Shown here: positions 20,157 to 21,038 of the stretch, in pieces
Layout of the letters: each line of letters opens with the position of its first letter
How positions within the stretch are numbered: position 1 is the stretch's first letter
NCBI GenBank assembly: GCA_034433995.1
Contig: DAOTZU010000255.1
Span: 1 to 21,038 of the forward strand
Direction: 5' to 3'
From: DAOTZU01 sp034433995
GTDB taxonomy: Bacteria; Chloroflexota; Anaerolineae; UBA1429
Length of the DNA stretch: 21,038 nucleotides
The notes under the pieces: model-generated
The model's input: the letters and a program-made list of their open reading frames with translations, nothing else
Databases searched by the model: none
Told to the model about the DNA's origin: nothing
Position numbers and translations under genes: made by a program

Positions 20157-20909
20157 TCAGGGGATGAGCGCCTCTGGTGCAGGGGTCACTTCCAGGAGGA
20201 GCGCGCCGGGGAAGACGGGACCATCGCGGCAGACGAGTTTCTCTCCCCAATGGCAGTTGCCACAGACGCCCAGGCCGCACTTCATGGCCCGCTCCAGGCT
20301 CACCCAAGAGGGGAGGTTGAGCTCCTGGCAGCGGCGGGCCACGGCGCGCAGCATCGGCTCGGGGCCGCAGGCATAGACGGCTTCGGGCCAACGCGCCTGC
20401 AAAGGCTCGGCCACGGCCTCCAACACGGTGCCATGGAACCCGGCCGAGCCATCGTCGGTGGCGATGAGGGGCGCCAGGCCCAGCTCGGCAAAACGCCAGG
20501 CCAGCATGAGCTGTTCCGCCGTGCGCGCCCCCAGGGCCACCAGCACCTCCGCGCCGCGCTCCAGGGCGCGCCGCGCCAACAGGGGCAGGGCCGCCGCGCC
20601 GCTGCCCCCGCCCAGAAGGAGCAGCCTGCGCCCTTGAAGGGGGAACCCGTGGCCGTAAGGTCCGCGCACCCACAGCCGCGCCCCCGGCTCCAGGGCGCAG
20701 AGGGCGCAGGTGAAGGGGCCCACGCGGGCGATGGTGAGGCTCAGGGGGGCGTCATCCATCACGGTGAAGGGGCGCTCCTCCACCCCCGGCAGCCACACCA
20801 TGACGAATTGCCCCGGCTCGGCGGGCAGGTCGCCATCCAGCATCAGGCTCACGCCGGCCTGGCCTTCCGGCACCACCCGCTTCACCCGCAGCGCCCGATG
20901 AATCGCCAT
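20157..20909 (-). CDS. pyrK: Dihydroorotate dehydrogenase electron-transfer subunit PyrK
   Basis: The 250-aa FAD/2Fe-2S protein passes electrons from dihydroorotate oxidation (PyrD, class 1B) to NAD+ in pyrimidine synthesis. It has an FAD-binding beta-barrel with the flavin motif ERPFTV (45-50), an NAD-type fold starting LLLLGGGSGAAALPLLARRA (97-116), YACGPEPML (179-187) and the cluster ligands C211-x4-C216-x2-C219-x7-C227 (KCGLGVCGNCHWGEKLVC). I chose the ATG at 20909, which gives the usual family N-terminus; an in-frame ATG at 20939 would add ten residues. No pyrD is in the window. The upstream gene is an aminotransferase 51 bases away, so the unit may not be a pure pyr operon. The 2Fe-2S spacing before the last cysteine looks short and deserves alignment. 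Confidence 0.87.
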   Translation of the reverse strand: MAIHRALRVKRVVPEGQAGVSLMLDGDLPAEPGQFVMVWLPGVEERPFTVMDDAPLSLTIARVGPFTCALCALEPGARLWVRGPYGHGFPLQGRRLLLLGGGSGAAALPLLARRALERGAEVLVALGARTAEQLMLAWRFAELGLAPLIATDDGSAGFHGTVLEAVAEPLQARWPEAVYACGPEPMLRAVARRCQELNLPSWVSLERAMKCGLGVCGNCHWGEKLVCRDGPVFPGALLLEVTPAPEALIP

Positions 20910-20960
20910 CCTGTTCCATCCCTTCCTCGCGCTTTGCATGGGCGAGCTGTTTTCCCTGGC

Positions 20961-21038
20961 TCAGACCAAGGTGGCCGCGGCCCGGTCCATCACGTCTAAC
21001 GTCTCTTCGATATCGTCCAACGTGTGGGCGCTGGAAAA
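20961..21038 (-). CDS. C-terminal end of a probable class-III aminotransferase (partial)
   Basis: Only the last 25 codons are inside the window, in frame from the window edge, ending at TGA (20963-20961). The peptide FSSAHTLDDIEETLDVMDRA resembles the C-terminus of class-III PLP-dependent aminotransferases and glutamate-1-semialdehyde aminomutase-like proteins, where SAAHT.EDIE.T is common. The catalytic part is outside, so the function is tentative. It lies 51 bases upstream of pyrK on the same strand. Confidence 0.5.
   Translation of the reverse strand, partial: FSSAHTLDDIEETLDVMDRAAATLV

Overview
The window looks like chromosomal DNA of a Chloroflexota bacterium (Anaerolineae/Caldilineae-like). 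This is inferred from the high GC content, the secreted protein with a cohesin-type domain, a long Thr-Pro linker and an embedded 'LPLILK' motif (a style common in that phylum), a DUF3786 protein, and the density of intergenic palindromes. No rRNA, tRNA, CRISPR array, transposase or phage gene was seen.

Layout. 1-646: the 3' part of a glycyl-radical-enzyme activating protein and its intrinsic terminator. 700-2253 (minus): a secreted cohesin/Thr-Pro protein, divergent from a DUF3786 gene and a small hypothetical gene (2479-3473, plus). 3474-4322 (minus): an MBL-fold hydrolase with a complete metal site, divergent from a long operon. 4401-14103 (plus): a promoter, a ~335-nt potentially structured leader, two tandem paralogous Liv-type binding lipoproteins, livH, livM, livG, livF, two paralogous phenylacetate-CoA ligase-like genes, and a double-ACT protein. 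14331-16172 (plus): a TspO-like membrane protein and a membrane PAS protein with a C-terminal CxxC/CxxC module. 16200-21038 (minus): a 16S rRNA G1405-N7 methyltransferase homologue, rsmI, prfB with a programmed +1 frameshift, ftsY, pyrK, and the last 25 codons of a probable class-III aminotransferase.

How the genes work together. The 4.4-14.1 kb block reads as uptake and CoA-activation of an organic acid. The binding proteins capture a ligand, LivHMGF import it, the two AMP-forming ligases make the acyl-CoA, and the ACT protein may sense an amino acid. The duplicated binding proteins alongside duplicated ligases suggest two related substrates (inference). The minus-strand block is largely translation and secretion housekeeping. 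RsmI and the Rmt-like enzyme would modify C1402 and G1405, three nucleotides apart in 16S helix 44, and their genes are adjacent or slightly overlapping.

The most notable points are the RsmI/Rmt-like pair, a ~43-bp intergenic repeat family (five copies at three sites), the long leader before the transport operon, the prfB frameshift, and the doubled transporter/ligase cassette.
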